Assembly (NCBI GenBank): GCA_035700025.1
Contig: DASSOY010000012.1
Location: forward strand, 111,191 to 175,190
From: Bacillales bacterium
GTDB taxonomy: Bacteria; Bacillota; Bacilli; Bacillales; DASSOY01
Reading direction: 5' to 3'
DNA length: 64,000 nucleotides
The first letter of the stretch is position 1. The number at the start of each line of letters is the position of its first letter. The notes beneath the pieces are model-generated. The model made no database searches, had not been told where the DNA came from, and saw only the letters and a program-made list of their open reading frames with translations. Positions 27,517-36,580 of this stretch are shown one piece after another. The position numbers were made by a program, and so were the translations under genes.

Positions 27517-29448
27517 CTACCTCCTTCGGCGATTTTTCGTTTGCTTCATGAAAACCGCAGCTGCCAGCGGAGGTACTGTGATTTCCATGCTGTAGCGCTG
27601 ATTGTGATAAGGCAACTTTTCGGCTTGCAAGACGCCGTCATTCGTTTGCCCGGAACCGCCAAAAGCCGTTGCGTCGCTGTTGGCTGCCTCGTAATACTTG
27701 CCGTAAGTCGGTACCCCAATTCGGTAACCGTGATACACTTCGGTTGAAAAGTTACAAACAACGATGCAATAGTCGCCTCGATGTTTCCCTTTTCTCATAA
27801 AAATTATGATGCTTTGCGAGTGATTATGCGGATCGATCCATTCGAACCCTTCCGGTTCGTGATCAAGCCGCCACAACGCGCGGGTATCACGGTACCACCG
27901 ATTCCATTCGCCGGAGAAGCGGTGGAAATTTCGGTGCGTATCAAATTGTAACAGTTGCCAATCGAGCTGCGTTTCATCTTTCCATTCGTCAAACTGAGCC
28001 AATTCCCCGCCCATGAACATCAGTTTCTTCCCGGGATGCGTCAGCCAGTAGCTGTACAACAATCGCAAATTAGCAAACTTTTGCCAATCATCTCCCGGCA
28101 TTTTATGCAGCAAAGACCGTTTCCCATAAACGACTTCGTCATGGGAAAACGGCAGGACGAAGTTTTCCGAAAAAGCGTAAAACATCGAAAACGTAATCAA
28201 TTGATGGTGGGCGTGACGTTCGGACACATCCAACCGCATGTATCGCAAAATGTCGTGAACCCATCCCATATTCCATTTGTAGTTAAATCCTAATCCGCCG
28301 TCCGATACCGGAGCACTCACGAGCGGCCAATCTGTTGCTTCTTCCGCCATCATCAATGCGTTCGGGTAGTGACGAAACAAAGCAGAATTCAATGTTTTCA
28401 AAAATTCGACCGCCTGCAAATTTTCCTCTCCGCCGTATTCATTATGCAATGTTTCACCGGCGGGACGGTCATGGTTCAAGTAGATCATCGACGATACGGC
28501 ATCGAGACGAAATCCGTCGACATGGTACTTGTCCATCCAAAAAAACGCGTTCGAAACTAAGAAACTATGAATCTCCGGTTTTGCAAAGTCAAAATTAAGG
28601 GTCCCCCAATTTCCTCTTTCGGCATACCGGGAATCTTCAGGCTCGTACAAACAGGTTCCGTCAAACCTTGCGAGTCCATGGGCATCCTTGCAAAAATGGA
28701 CAGGCACCCAGTCGAGAATGACACCAATCCCTTTCTGATGGCAACAGTCGACGAAGTACATAAGGTCTTCCGGTTTGCCGAACCGGCTTGTTGCGGAATA
28801 GTACCCGGTTACTTGATAACCCCACGAACGATCGTACGGATGTTCCATAATCGGCATCAATTCGATATGGGTATAGCCGAGATCCGCAACATAGTCGATC
28901 AGTTCGTCTGCCAATTGACGGTACGAATAAAAAGAGCCGTCATCGTGTTTCTTCCATGAACCTGCATGGATTTCGTAAACAAGCATGGGTTGATGAAAAT
29001 GATCGTCGGCACCTTTTCTCGTCATCCACGACGAATCGCGCCAGTCATAATCATCCAATGAGTACACAACGGAAGCGGTGTTCGGACGTTTTTCGGATAA
29101 AAACGCAAAAGGGTCCGCTTTTAAGAAGCTTCTTCCTTCACGATCGGTGATCTCGTATTTATACAAAGCACCGCTCTCAAGCCCGGGGACGAAACAAACC
29201 CAGATTCCTGAATCGGGGACTTTCGACATCCGGTGTCCATCGCCGTTCCACTCGTTAAAGTCACCGACAACGGAAACCGCCTCTGCCTGTGGTGCCCAAA
29301 CGGTAAAACGGACACCTTTGACGCCGTTCAACACGTCGAAATGCGAACCGAACGTGCTATAACTCCGAAACAACTTTCCTTCATGAAACAAAAATTGCTC
29401 ATATTCGCTCGGCTTTATGCGATCGTCAATCGAAGGAAGGGAATTCAT
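27517..29448 (-). CDS. glgB: 1,4-alpha-glucan branching enzyme
   Basis: The 643-residue GH13 enzyme has a CBM48 domain (about 30-130, VRFTVWAPQAEAVSVVGDFN) and the catalytic barrel with YEIHAGSW, DGFRLDAVSSMIY (nucleophile Asp), MMAEEATDWP (acid/base Glu) and FSHDEVVYGK. It introduces alpha-1,6 branches into glycogen. The start follows GAGGTGATTT. It is the first gene of glgB-C-D-A and lies directly downstream of a terminator and a GH15 gene. Confidence 0.97.
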   Translation of the reverse strand: MNSLPSIDDRIKPSEYEQFLFHEGKLFRSYSTFGSHFDVLNGVKGVRFTVWAPQAEAVSVVGDFNEWNGDGHRMSKVPDSGIWVCFVPGLESGALYKYEITDREGRSFLKADPFAFLSEKRPNTASVVYSLDDYDWRDSSWMTRKGADDHFHQPMLVYEIHAGSWKKHDDGSFYSYRQLADELIDYVADLGYTHIELMPIMEHPYDRSWGYQVTGYYSATSRFGKPEDLMYFVDCCHQKGIGVILDWVPVHFCKDAHGLARFDGTCLYEPEDSRYAERGNWGTLNFDFAKPEIHSFLVSNAFFWMDKYHVDGFRLDAVSSMIYLNHDRPAGETLHNEYGGEENLQAVEFLKTLNSALFRHYPNALMMAEEATDWPLVSAPVSDGGLGFNYKWNMGWVHDILRYMRLDVSERHAHHQLITFSMFYAFSENFVLPFSHDEVVYGKRSLLHKMPGDDWQKFANLRLLYSYWLTHPGKKLMFMGGELAQFDEWKDETQLDWQLLQFDTHRNFHRFSGEWNRWYRDTRALWRLDHEPEGFEWIDPHNHSQSIIIFMRKGKHRGDYCIVVCNFSTEVYHGYRIGVPTYGKYYEAANSDATAFGGSGQTNDGVLQAEKLPYHNQRYSMEITVPPLAAAVFMKQTKNRRRR

Positions 29449-29488
29449 AAATCACCTCAACATGCAGATTTTGTCAGTTTATGCGTAG

Positions 29489-29522
29489 AAAAAAATCTCC
29501 GTTTAAGTCAGCCTTAAACGGA
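29489..29522 (-). terminator. strong intrinsic terminator between the GH15 gene and glgB
   Basis: A perfect 10-bp stem (TCCGTTTAAG, loop GCTGA on the minus strand) is followed by GATTTTTTT. The stem overlaps the stop codon of the GH15 gene and leaves only about 40 nt before the glgB start. Confidence 0.92.
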
Positions 29523-30539
29523 AACATGTGACGAACGGTTGACACATATGGTCTCGTATCGAGTAATGAACAAATAGGCCATGGATACCGCCCAGGCAAG
29601 CGGCGTGTTGACGTTTGGAACATTCGTTCCGCCCACATACAACTCAGGAATTTCCCAGTTTTCAGGAATAATGGCTTTTGTTTTATTATAGTATTCCATA
29701 GCTTTGTCGTAAATACCTAATTCCAAATAACATAAGCCGATCCACGGAAACCCGAAACACCATTCAGCCTCGCTGCCTTCATTGTAATACTGGTCATTTT
29801 TGTACCGGATGCATCCGTACGTCCGCTCAAGCTTTTCAGTGACGTTGTTTAAGATTTTCAATGCGGTCGGACGGTTGACGACGTGATACGGATAGATCAA
29901 TGAAAGTAAGGCAAGGTCGACGTCTTTCGTCTCGCTTTCCCGCGGCAGCAAAAAGCGAAGCGTTTCTTCCCCTTTCCGAATCAACGCATCTTCCACGTGA
30001 ACGAGCATCTTCACGGAATGAAGCCCAGCTACACATGCACCGACACTCGATGCGTGAACTTCCATGTTTTCTTCCCACATGCCGTTATCTTCCGTATTCC
30101 AATATTCAACGCATTCGAGATAATCAACGAGCTTTTGAACTATCGCCAAATCCTGTTCATTTCGGATCATGTGATGACCGAAGCGCACCCCTTCACCGAT
30201 TCCCCATAAAAAAGCTCCGATTGCATCGTTCTGCGCGTGACCCCATTCGACCGGAATTTCTTTTAAATCTCTGGAATAACGTGCATGGATATATTCAAAC
30301 AAAAATTGCGGTTTCTTTTTCGTGTGGATATCGATCTTCCATTCGTAAGCGAGGAACAGATCCAGCAAGGCATGGTAAGATTCGACAAATCGTTCAGACT
30401 CCGTACCGAGAAATGGCAATACCGTATAGCAAACATCTCGAATCCAAACGTAATCGTAATCGTCAGAGACGCTTGCTGTATACGTCCCGTTCGGCAATTT
30501 CATGCGATCCAATACTTCCATTGCTTTATCGGTTTCCAT
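29514..30539 (-). CDS. GH15 glucoamylase-like glycoside hydrolase (intracellular)
   Basis: ATG 30539 is chosen because AGGAGGG lies 10 nt upstream; a TTG two codons earlier is too close. The 341-residue protein has an (alpha/alpha)6 barrel pattern with DYDYVWIRDVCY (the substrate-binding WIRD of GH15), EWGHAQNDAIGAFLWGI, NGMWEENMEVHASSVGA (likely acid Glu) and EGSEAEWCFGFPWIGL (likely base Glu). GH15 enzymes release glucose from alpha-glucans. There is no signal peptide, so glycogen is the obvious substrate given the glg genes downstream; this is inferred from context. It is shorter than typical glucoamylases. Confidence 0.75.
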   Translation of the reverse strand: METDKAMEVLDRMKLPNGTYTASVSDDYDYVWIRDVCYTVLPFLGTESERFVESYHALLDLFLAYEWKIDIHTKKKPQFLFEYIHARYSRDLKEIPVEWGHAQNDAIGAFLWGIGEGVRFGHHMIRNEQDLAIVQKLVDYLECVEYWNTEDNGMWEENMEVHASSVGACVAGLHSVKMLVHVEDALIRKGEETLRFLLPRESETKDVDLALLSLIYPYHVVNRPTALKILNNVTEKLERTYGCIRYKNDQYYNEGSEAEWCFGFPWIGLCYLELGIYDKAMEYYNKTKAIIPENWEIPELYVGGTNVPNVNTPLAWAVSMAYLFITRYETICVNRSSHVSV

Positions 30540-30663
30540 TTCCAAACACCCTCCTTATGATTTGTTTTCCCTTCCTCCATGATAAACAAACTTGCTTTGG
30601 ACCATACTGTAATCGCTTACTTATTGTATGATGATGGGACAAATTCGTGCTTGTCCGCAAAGG

Positions 30664-30695
30664 CAAAAACAGACACCGCCACCGTGACGATGTCT
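30664..30695 (-). terminator. intrinsic terminator after the catabolic operon
   Basis: AGACATCG pairs with CGGTGTCT (one G-U) on the minus strand and is followed by GTTTTTGCC. It lies about 30 nt past the second aminotransferase stop codon. Confidence 0.75.
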
Positions 30696-30702
30696 CTTTT
30701 AT

Positions 30703-30716
30703 TGTAACCGTTTTCA
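30703..30716 (-). promoter_or_regulatory. cre site (CcpA) at the 3' end of the catabolic operon, upstream of the GH15 gene
   Basis: TGAAAACGGTTACA on the minus strand matches every fixed position of the cre consensus TGWAANCGNTNWCA. It lies 10 nt after the aminotransferase stop and about 165 nt before the GH15 start, with a terminator between, so its target is uncertain. Confidence 0.5.
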
Positions 30717-30725
30717 TTTCTTTGT

Positions 30726-32087
30726 TCAACCGGTTGGACGATTCGCGAGCACTCCTTCTTTCGCCAACTCTCCGTTCACTTCCGAAACTACCTCTTCCAG
30801 CAAGGTGAGCAGCAAATCGATCTCTTCTGTCTGTATCACAAGCGGAGGCGTGATCAAAACGGCATCGCCGCCTTTTCCGTTCAACGCCCCGGCTGCATTA
30901 TACAAGATGATCCCTTTTTCGTAACCTTTCAAAATGATCCGGTTCGTTACTTGCGAATTTAATTCGAAAGGTGTTCTTGTGTCCTTTTCCGCGACAAACT
31001 CAATGCCCCACATCAACCCTTTGCCGCGCACGTTGCCGATCATCTCGTATTTCCGTTCAAGCGCTTCCAAGCCTTTTCCTAACAACTGACCTTGTTTGGC
31101 TGCATTTTCCGGCAATCGCCTTGTTTTTACGTAATTCAACGCAGCAAGACCCGTCGCCGTCGACAACGGATTTGCGCTCAATGTATGTCCGGCCAGCATC
31201 ATTTTCGAACCGTTTTCGATCGTGCGAATAACACGATCAGAAACAAGCGCAGCTCCGAGCGGAGTCGAACCTCCGCCAAGCCCTTTTCCAAGCGCCATCA
31301 AGTCCGGTTGGACGCCCCAATGTTGCATCGCGAACATTTTCCCGGTCCTGCCGATCCCCGTCACCACCTCGTCAGCAATAGTTAAAATTTCATACTTGTC
31401 GCAAATCGCTTTCACTCGCTCAAAATAACCGTCCGGGGGGACCACCGCTCCGCCGGAGGCACCAACGATCGGCTCAAAAATAAACGCGGCGATCTTATCC
31501 GGCCCGATTCGTTGAATCGCAGCCTCAAGATCGCTTGCACAGGCAAGCGCGCAAGACGGATGTTGCAAGTTGAACGGACAACGGTAGCAATAGGACGGCA
31601 CGACTCCGGGAAAATCGTGCAGCACCGCATCAAAACGCTGACGGCGAATGAGATTTCCGGACATCGACAACGCGCCGAGCGTGACGCCGTGATAACTCAT
31701 CCAGCGTGACAAAATACGGTTTTTTTCCGGTCTCCCTTGTTCTTGCCAATATTGGACAGCAATTTTCAAAGCGATTTCGGTTGCTTCCGAACCGCTGTTG
31801 ACGAAAAAAGCCCAATTCAAATCCCCTGGCGCTTCTTCGGCCAACCTTCTGGCCAACGTCTCCGCAGGCTCGCTCGTAAATTGACCGCGAAACACGTAAG
31901 AAATTTTTTTCGCTTGTTCGTACATGGCATCGGCGACTTCTTTCACGCCGTGTCCGATTACGGCGGTCATGGCTCCGGAAGAAGCATCCAAATACTGTTT
32001 CCCGTTTTTATCGTAAACGTACACACCTTCCCCGTGGCTGATTTCCGGATATTGCGTGCCGAGGATCGGCTTGATTAAATGCGTCAT
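30726..32087 (-). CDS. class III PLP aminotransferase (YodT-like)
   Basis: The 453-residue enzyme has class III features: GSEATEIALKIA, SYHGVTLGALSMSG, DEVVTGIGRTGKMF (Asp to the PLP ring), ALGKGLGGG (Schiff-base Lys) and GHTLSANPLS. Family members move amino groups from omega- or beta-amino acids to a keto acid. The start and first 60 residues resemble YodT, encoded in the B. subtilis yodTSRQP-kamA operon for beta-lysine breakdown. It lies 58 nt after the GntR gene and is the last gene of the operon. The amino donor is unknown. Confidence 0.88.
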   Translation of the reverse strand: MTHLIKPILGTQYPEISHGEGVYVYDKNGKQYLDASSGAMTAVIGHGVKEVADAMYEQAKKISYVFRGQFTSEPAETLARRLAEEAPGDLNWAFFVNSGSEATEIALKIAVQYWQEQGRPEKNRILSRWMSYHGVTLGALSMSGNLIRRQRFDAVLHDFPGVVPSYCYRCPFNLQHPSCALACASDLEAAIQRIGPDKIAAFIFEPIVGASGGAVVPPDGYFERVKAICDKYEILTIADEVVTGIGRTGKMFAMQHWGVQPDLMALGKGLGGGSTPLGAALVSDRVIRTIENGSKMMLAGHTLSANPLSTATGLAALNYVKTRRLPENAAKQGQLLGKGLEALERKYEMIGNVRGKGLMWGIEFVAEKDTRTPFELNSQVTNRIILKGYEKGIILYNAAGALNGKGGDAVLITPPLVIQTEEIDLLLTLLEEVVSEVNGELAKEGVLANRPTG

Positions 32088-32145
32088 GACTACACCCCCT
32101 AAAACTATCGTATTCAGCCGAATTCATTCATGCGATTTGAATCGA

Positions 32146-32847
32146 TCACGACGGATGGGTTTCGTGCCGTTTGACGAGCATCTCAACTTCGTTTCGCAAC
32201 ATAGCTATGTGCGCATCAATTGTTTGAACCGCCCGTTCGACGTCTTTTGACCGAATCGCATCGATCAACTGCCAATGGTGAATTTGCGCATCGCCGACAC
32301 TGTATGGCGTAAATCGGGTGATCGAAAATGTCGTTCCTTCGGTTAATTCGTGCAAAGAACGGTTCAACAAAACGAATAGTTTGTTTTGCGTCGACTCCGC
32401 CAATGTCATGTGAAAACGAGCATCTTCCTTAACGAATCGATTGACATCCTGTTTGCAGCGCTCCATTTGTTCATAAATCGCCGTCAAGCGATTCAAGTGT
32501 TTGTCGGTTGCATGGTCGACGGCACGCCGGATGATCGCTTTTTCAAGCACTTCGCGAACTTCCAAAATGTCGGCCGCCGTCGTCAAGTCCCCGCGCAAGA
32601 TTTGTTTCAACGTATCGGTGATCATGCCGTCTTCATCTCGATTGACATAAGCCCCTTTCCCCGGCTTTACGACGACGAGACCTTTTTGGCGAAGCGCACC
32701 GATCGCTTCACGCACGACGTTTCGGCTGACTTGATGATGCGCAGCCAACTCTCGTTCCGACGGGAGTTTTTCCCCTTCTTTCAAAGCGCCGTTATAAATT
32801 TCTTCTTCAAGATGTTCCACAATTTGTTCGTACAACAGTTGACTCAT
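32146..32847 (-). CDS. GntR-family regulator, FadR/FCD subfamily
   Basis: The start is ATG 32847 (MSQLLYEQIV), 9 nt after GGGAG. The 233-residue protein has an N-terminal winged helix (KLPSERELAAHHQVSRNVVREAIGAL in two parts, about 28-53) and an all-helical FCD domain (about 90-225). The FCD domain carries metal/ligand positions such as EDARFHMTLAESTQN and IHHWQLIDAIRSKD. Such regulators release DNA on binding an acid metabolite. It lies within the operon it probably controls, and a matching palindrome sits at the operon promoter (41939-41955). Confidence 0.9.
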   Translation of the reverse strand: MSQLLYEQIVEHLEEEIYNGALKEGEKLPSERELAAHHQVSRNVVREAIGALRQKGLVVVKPGKGAYVNRDEDGMITDTLKQILRGDLTTAADILEVREVLEKAIIRRAVDHATDKHLNRLTAIYEQMERCKQDVNRFVKEDARFHMTLAESTQNKLFVLLNRSLHELTEGTTFSITRFTPYSVGDAQIHHWQLIDAIRSKDVERAVQTIDAHIAMLRNEVEMLVKRHETHPS

Positions 32848-32866
32848 CGCTTCATTCTCCCGCTCC

Positions 32867-34066
32867 TCATCGTTTCCAACGCTCCACGACGGTTGCGATG
32901 CCCTGTCCACCGCCTACGCAAAGCGTAACGAGACCGTAACGACATTCGCGCCGGTTCATTTCATGCATCAGTTTCGTCATCAATATCGCACCCGTCGCTC
33001 CGATCGGATGGCCGAGTGCAATGGCTCCTCCGTTCGGATTCAATTTCCGCAAATCCAGCTGCCATTCACGCGTCACCGCAATCGCCTGTGCGGCAAACGC
33101 TTCATTTAATTCAATGACATCGATTTCTTCCAGCCTCCGTCCGGCCAACCGCAGCGCCCGCTGTGTCGCCGGCACCGGTCCGATCCCCATGTACCGCGGA
33201 TCGACGCCTGCAGCGGCTTGCGCTGTCACTCGCAGTATCGGTTTCAACCCCCTGCGTACCGCCTCCTCCTCAGCCATCAACACGAGCGCCGCCGCTCCGT
33301 CGTTCCGCCCGCTCGCATTCCCCGGCGTCACCGTTCCGCCTTCTTTGAACACCGCCGGCAGTTTCGCCAATTTCTCAAGCGTGGTGTCCCGCGGATGTTC
33401 ATCGGTGTCCACCGTGACCGTTTGACGATTCCTTTTCACTTCCATCGGAACGATTTCCGCTTTAAACCGGCCGGCTGCGATCGCCGACTTCGCTTTCCTC
33501 TGACTCTCCAGTGCGAATTCATCTTGCTCTTGCCGGCTGATCCCATACTTTTCCACCAAGTTTTCCGCCGTTACCCCCATCGTCAACGGTCCGTAAATCT
33601 CCATCGGCTGCGCCCGCGGCTGGCTTTCTGTATTCGGATCGACAATCTCGCCGTTTCCCGCTTTCAACCCGTAACGCACATTTCTAATATAATACGGCGC
33701 TGTGCTCATGCTTTCCCCGCCGCCAGCCAAAACGACGTCGGCGTAACCGCACATGATTTGCTGCGCCGCATTATGGATCGCTTGCAAACCGGAACCGCAT
33801 TGACGATGCACCGTGTACGCCGGCACATGATCGGGAATACCCGCCTTTAATGCCGCAACTCGAGCTAAATTGGCGGTATCGGAACTTTGCTTCGCCTGTC
33901 CCCATACAACTTCATCGATATCACCGGCCGCAATACCGCTGCGGACGATCACCTCATTCATAACGCGGGCGGACAAACGGTCCACTTCGACGTCGGCGAA
34001 AATACCGCCCATGCGTCCAACAGCCGTTCTCACAGCATCAACGATAACTACGTTTCGCATTGGCAT
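32867..34066 (-). CDS. acetyl-CoA acyltransferase (thiolase)
   Basis: The start is uncertain between ATG 34066 and ATG 34060, both behind GAAGGTGAAGGG; an upstream ATG overlapping the acyl-CoA dehydrogenase is unlikely. The ~399-residue enzyme has the thiolase nucleophile HRQCGSGLQA, NEAFAAQA, GGAIALGHPIGATGA and CVGGGQG (second Cys). It cleaves a 3-ketoacyl-CoA with CoA to acetyl-CoA and a shorter acyl-CoA. With the CoA-transferase and acyl-CoA dehydrogenase upstream it forms the lower part of a beta-oxidation-like path. Hydratase and hydroxyacyl-CoA dehydrogenase genes are absent here. Confidence 0.93.
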   Translation of the reverse strand: MPMRNVVIVDAVRTAVGRMGGIFADVEVDRLSARVMNEVIVRSGIAAGDIDEVVWGQAKQSSDTANLARVAALKAGIPDHVPAYTVHRQCGSGLQAIHNAAQQIMCGYADVVLAGGGESMSTAPYYIRNVRYGLKAGNGEIVDPNTESQPRAQPMEIYGPLTMGVTAENLVEKYGISRQEQDEFALESQRKAKSAIAAGRFKAEIVPMEVKRNRQTVTVDTDEHPRDTTLEKLAKLPAVFKEGGTVTPGNASGRNDGAAALVLMAEEEAVRRGLKPILRVTAQAAAGVDPRYMGIGPVPATQRALRLAGRRLEEIDVIELNEAFAAQAIAVTREWQLDLRKLNPNGGAIALGHPIGATGAILMTKLMHEMNRRECRYGLVTLCVGGGQGIATVVERWKR

Positions 34067-34070
34067 CCCT

Positions 34071-35225
34071 TCACCTTCCGTCATAAGCGCGTCTCATTTC
34101 CGAAGCAATAATGTTTTTCTGAATTTCGCTTGTGCCTTCGTAAATTTTCGTTATGCGCGCATCCCGGTAAAACCGTTCGATCGGATAATCTTTCATATAC
34201 CCGATACCTCCGTGGATCTGCACGGCAAGATCCGCCACCCGGTTGTAAATTTCCGACCCCGTCAACTTGGCGATTGCCGCTTCCATGACGACTCGATCTC
34301 CGCGGTCAGCCATCCACGCCGAGCGATAAGTGATGCCTCGCAGCAATTCGATGTCCGCCGCCATATCGGCGAGCATGTGCTGCACCGCTTGCTGCTCAAA
34401 GATCGGCTTTCCGAACTGTTCCCTCGTCATCGCGTGCTCCAGCGACAACTCAAGCAATTTTTCACAAGATCCGAGATTTCTTGCGGCAAGACCGGCACGT
34501 CCATTTGCCAAAATCTTTAAAGCGTTGACATACCCGCGGTTCACTTCACCGAGAACATTTTCCGCCGGCACCTCGCAGTCTTCAAAAAACAGTTCCGCTG
34601 AATGCGAGCCGCGAAGCCCCATTTTATCCTCGACCTTGCCGACAATAAACCCGGGGAAACTTTTTTCTACGATAAAAGACGTGATTCCTTTCGCACCTTT
34701 CTCTGGGTCTGTCACCGCCATAACCGTAAACACATGTCCATCGACGGCATTCGTAATATAATGTTTCGAGCCGTTCAACACGTAGCGGTCGCCTTGTTTC
34801 ACAGCCCGTGTTTTCAAGTTCGCCGCATTCGATCCGGCGCTCGGCTCAGTCAACGCAAACGCTCCGATCCATTCGCCGCTTGCCATCTTCGGCAAATAGC
34901 GCTTCTTTTGTTCATCCGTTCCGAGCTCAACGATCCCAACAGTGCCGATCCCGGTATGAGCCCCAATCAACGTCGTATAGCCGTTGTGCGTTTTCCCGAG
35001 TTCCTCGTAAATTGCACATTTGCCGACCATATCCAACCCGAGGCCGCCGTAGGACTCGGGAATACTCAACCCGAACAACCCCATGTCTTTCGACATTTCG
35101 ACGATCGACTTCGGAATTTCATTGTTGCGCTCAATATCCATCGCCGCTGACTCGACTTCTTCTTGAACGAATTTGCGTACGCCTTTCCGCAAAAGTTCGA
35201 TATCTTCAGTGAATGAAAAATCCAT
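34071..35225 (-). CDS. acyl-CoA dehydrogenase
   Basis: The 384-residue flavoprotein is full length. GAFALTEPSAGSNAANLKT (FAD contact), KMGLRGSHSAELFFEDC, VQIHGGIGYMKDYPIER and IYEGTSEIQKNII with the catalytic Glu of short-chain acyl-CoA dehydrogenases are visible. Start ATG follows AAGGAG. It lies 4 nt after the CoA-transferase B gene. It would add a double bond to a CoA ester made by the CoA-transferase. Chain length cannot be decided by eye. Confidence 0.94.
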   Translation of the reverse strand: MDFSFTEDIELLRKGVRKFVQEEVESAAMDIERNNEIPKSIVEMSKDMGLFGLSIPESYGGLGLDMVGKCAIYEELGKTHNGYTTLIGAHTGIGTVGIVELGTDEQKKRYLPKMASGEWIGAFALTEPSAGSNAANLKTRAVKQGDRYVLNGSKHYITNAVDGHVFTVMAVTDPEKGAKGITSFIVEKSFPGFIVGKVEDKMGLRGSHSAELFFEDCEVPAENVLGEVNRGYVNALKILANGRAGLAARNLGSCEKLLELSLEHAMTREQFGKPIFEQQAVQHMLADMAADIELLRGITYRSAWMADRGDRVVMEAAIAKLTGSEIYNRVADLAVQIHGGIGYMKDYPIERFYRDARITKIYEGTSEIQKNIIASEMRRAYDGR

Positions 35226-35229
35226 CCGC

Positions 35230-35904
35230 TTACTCCTTCCTGTCCATCGTTTTCAAGCGGGAGGCGGTTTCAAAACGTGCCGACGTCGTTCGCCTGATCT
35301 CCTCCACGCTCGTATCCGACGCCACTTCCGTCAAAGTCATGATGCCGTCATCAAACGTAAATACCCCCTTTTCCGTAACGACCATTTGCGCTTTGCGCAC
35401 CCCGCTCGACGGATAAGTCAACGCCTCTACTAATTTCGGCTCGCCGGATTTCGATGTGTGCATGACCGCAATGATCAACCGTTTTGCGCCGGCCACCAAA
35501 TCCATCGCCCCGCCGACGCCAAGAATCGTCTTTCCCGGGATCGCCCAATTGGCGATCTCTCCAGTTTCGCTCACTTGCAGAGCTCCCAACACGGCGACAT
35601 CCACATGGCCGCCGCGAATCATCGCAAACGAATCGGCGCTGTGAAAAAGCGAGGCACCGACATCGTAGGTGATCGGCTTTTTGCTTGCACTGATTAAATC
35701 CATGTCAATTTCGTCGTCCGCCGGCGTCGGTCCGATTCCGAGCAATCCGTTTTCCGATTGCAAATACAATCGTTTTCCAGTCTCTACGTAATCCGGAATG
35801 AGCGTCGGGATTCCAACGCCAAGATTGATGACGTCCCCGGATTCGAGTTCTTCGGCAATCCGGCAGGCAATTCGTTCCCTAAGCGGATGTTTCTTTTGCA
35901 ACAT
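35230..35904 (-). CDS. CoA-transferase subunit B
   Basis: The 224-residue protein is a family I CoA-transferase beta subunit, with LGVGIPTLIPDYV, the catalytic Glu in LQSENGLLGIGP, and GGAMDLVAGAKR. It overlaps the subunit A gene by 26 nt. Together they would activate a carboxylic acid at the expense of another acyl-CoA (ScoAB/AtoDA/YodRS group). The gene order A-B is standard. Confidence 0.93.
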   Translation of the reverse strand: MLQKKHPLRERIACRIAEELESGDVINLGVGIPTLIPDYVETGKRLYLQSENGLLGIGPTPADDEIDMDLISASKKPITYDVGASLFHSADSFAMIRGGHVDVAVLGALQVSETGEIANWAIPGKTILGVGGAMDLVAGAKRLIIAVMHTSKSGEPKLVEALTYPSSGVRKAQMVVTEKGVFTFDDGIMTLTEVASDTSVEEIRRTTSARFETASRLKTMDRKE

Positions 35905-36580
35905 AAACCCCTCCGCGCTTCTCGTATCGCGTATTTCTCACGACAACGTCGACATAATTGTGCGGTGTCGTAATTTCCGCCGGATTCAGTTCGCCGGCCT
36001 CGACGATTTCATCGACTTCGGCCATGACGATATCGGCTGCCGTCGCCATCAACGGATTAAAATTCCGGGCCGTCGCCGCATAGACGAGGTTTCCCATCGT
36101 GTCCGCTTTCCACGCTTTAATCAACGCCACCCTCGCCCGTATCGCCTCAATTAACAAATAGCGTTCCCCGCGAAAATATCGCTCTTCTTTTCCTTCCGCC
36201 AATTTCGTACCGACGGCTGTTTTCGTATAAAAACCGGCAATGCCTGCACCACCCGCACGTATCGCTTCCGCAAGCGTCCCTTGCGGGATGAGTTCGATTT
36301 CCAATTCGCCTTTTTGCCACGCCGAAACGGCCTCCCGGTTCGACGTAAAATACGAACCGACCGCTTTTTTCAAATGTCCCGAACGCAGCCATTTCCCAAG
36401 CCCTCGTCCCGCTTCACCAAGATTGTTGCTGATTACGGTGAGCCGCCGCACCGAATCTTGTTCGCTTACGACGTCAATTAACGTCAGCGGCGTTCCGCAT
36501 AATCCGAATCCTCCGACGAGCACCGTATCCCCATCACGCATCAGCCTTACCGCTTCTTCGGCGCGCATCAGCTTACGCAT
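35879..36580 (-). CDS. CoA-transferase subunit A
   Basis: The 233-residue alpha subunit shows VLVGGFGLCGTPLTLID (CoA-binding GGFG), GSYFTSNREAV, ELIPQGTLAEAIRAGG and GFYTKTAVGT. It pairs with the B subunit encoded just downstream. Its start overlaps the aminotransferase stop by 8 nt, so coupling is likely. The carboxylic acid substrate is unknown. Confidence 0.94.
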   Translation of the reverse strand: MRKLMRAEEAVRLMRDGDTVLVGGFGLCGTPLTLIDVVSEQDSVRRLTVISNNLGEAGRGLGKWLRSGHLKKAVGSYFTSNREAVSAWQKGELEIELIPQGTLAEAIRAGGAGIAGFYTKTAVGTKLAEGKEERYFRGERYLLIEAIRARVALIKAWKADTMGNLVYAATARNFNPLMATAADIVMAEVDEIVEAGELNPAEITTPHNYVDVVVRNTRYEKRGGVYVAKETSA

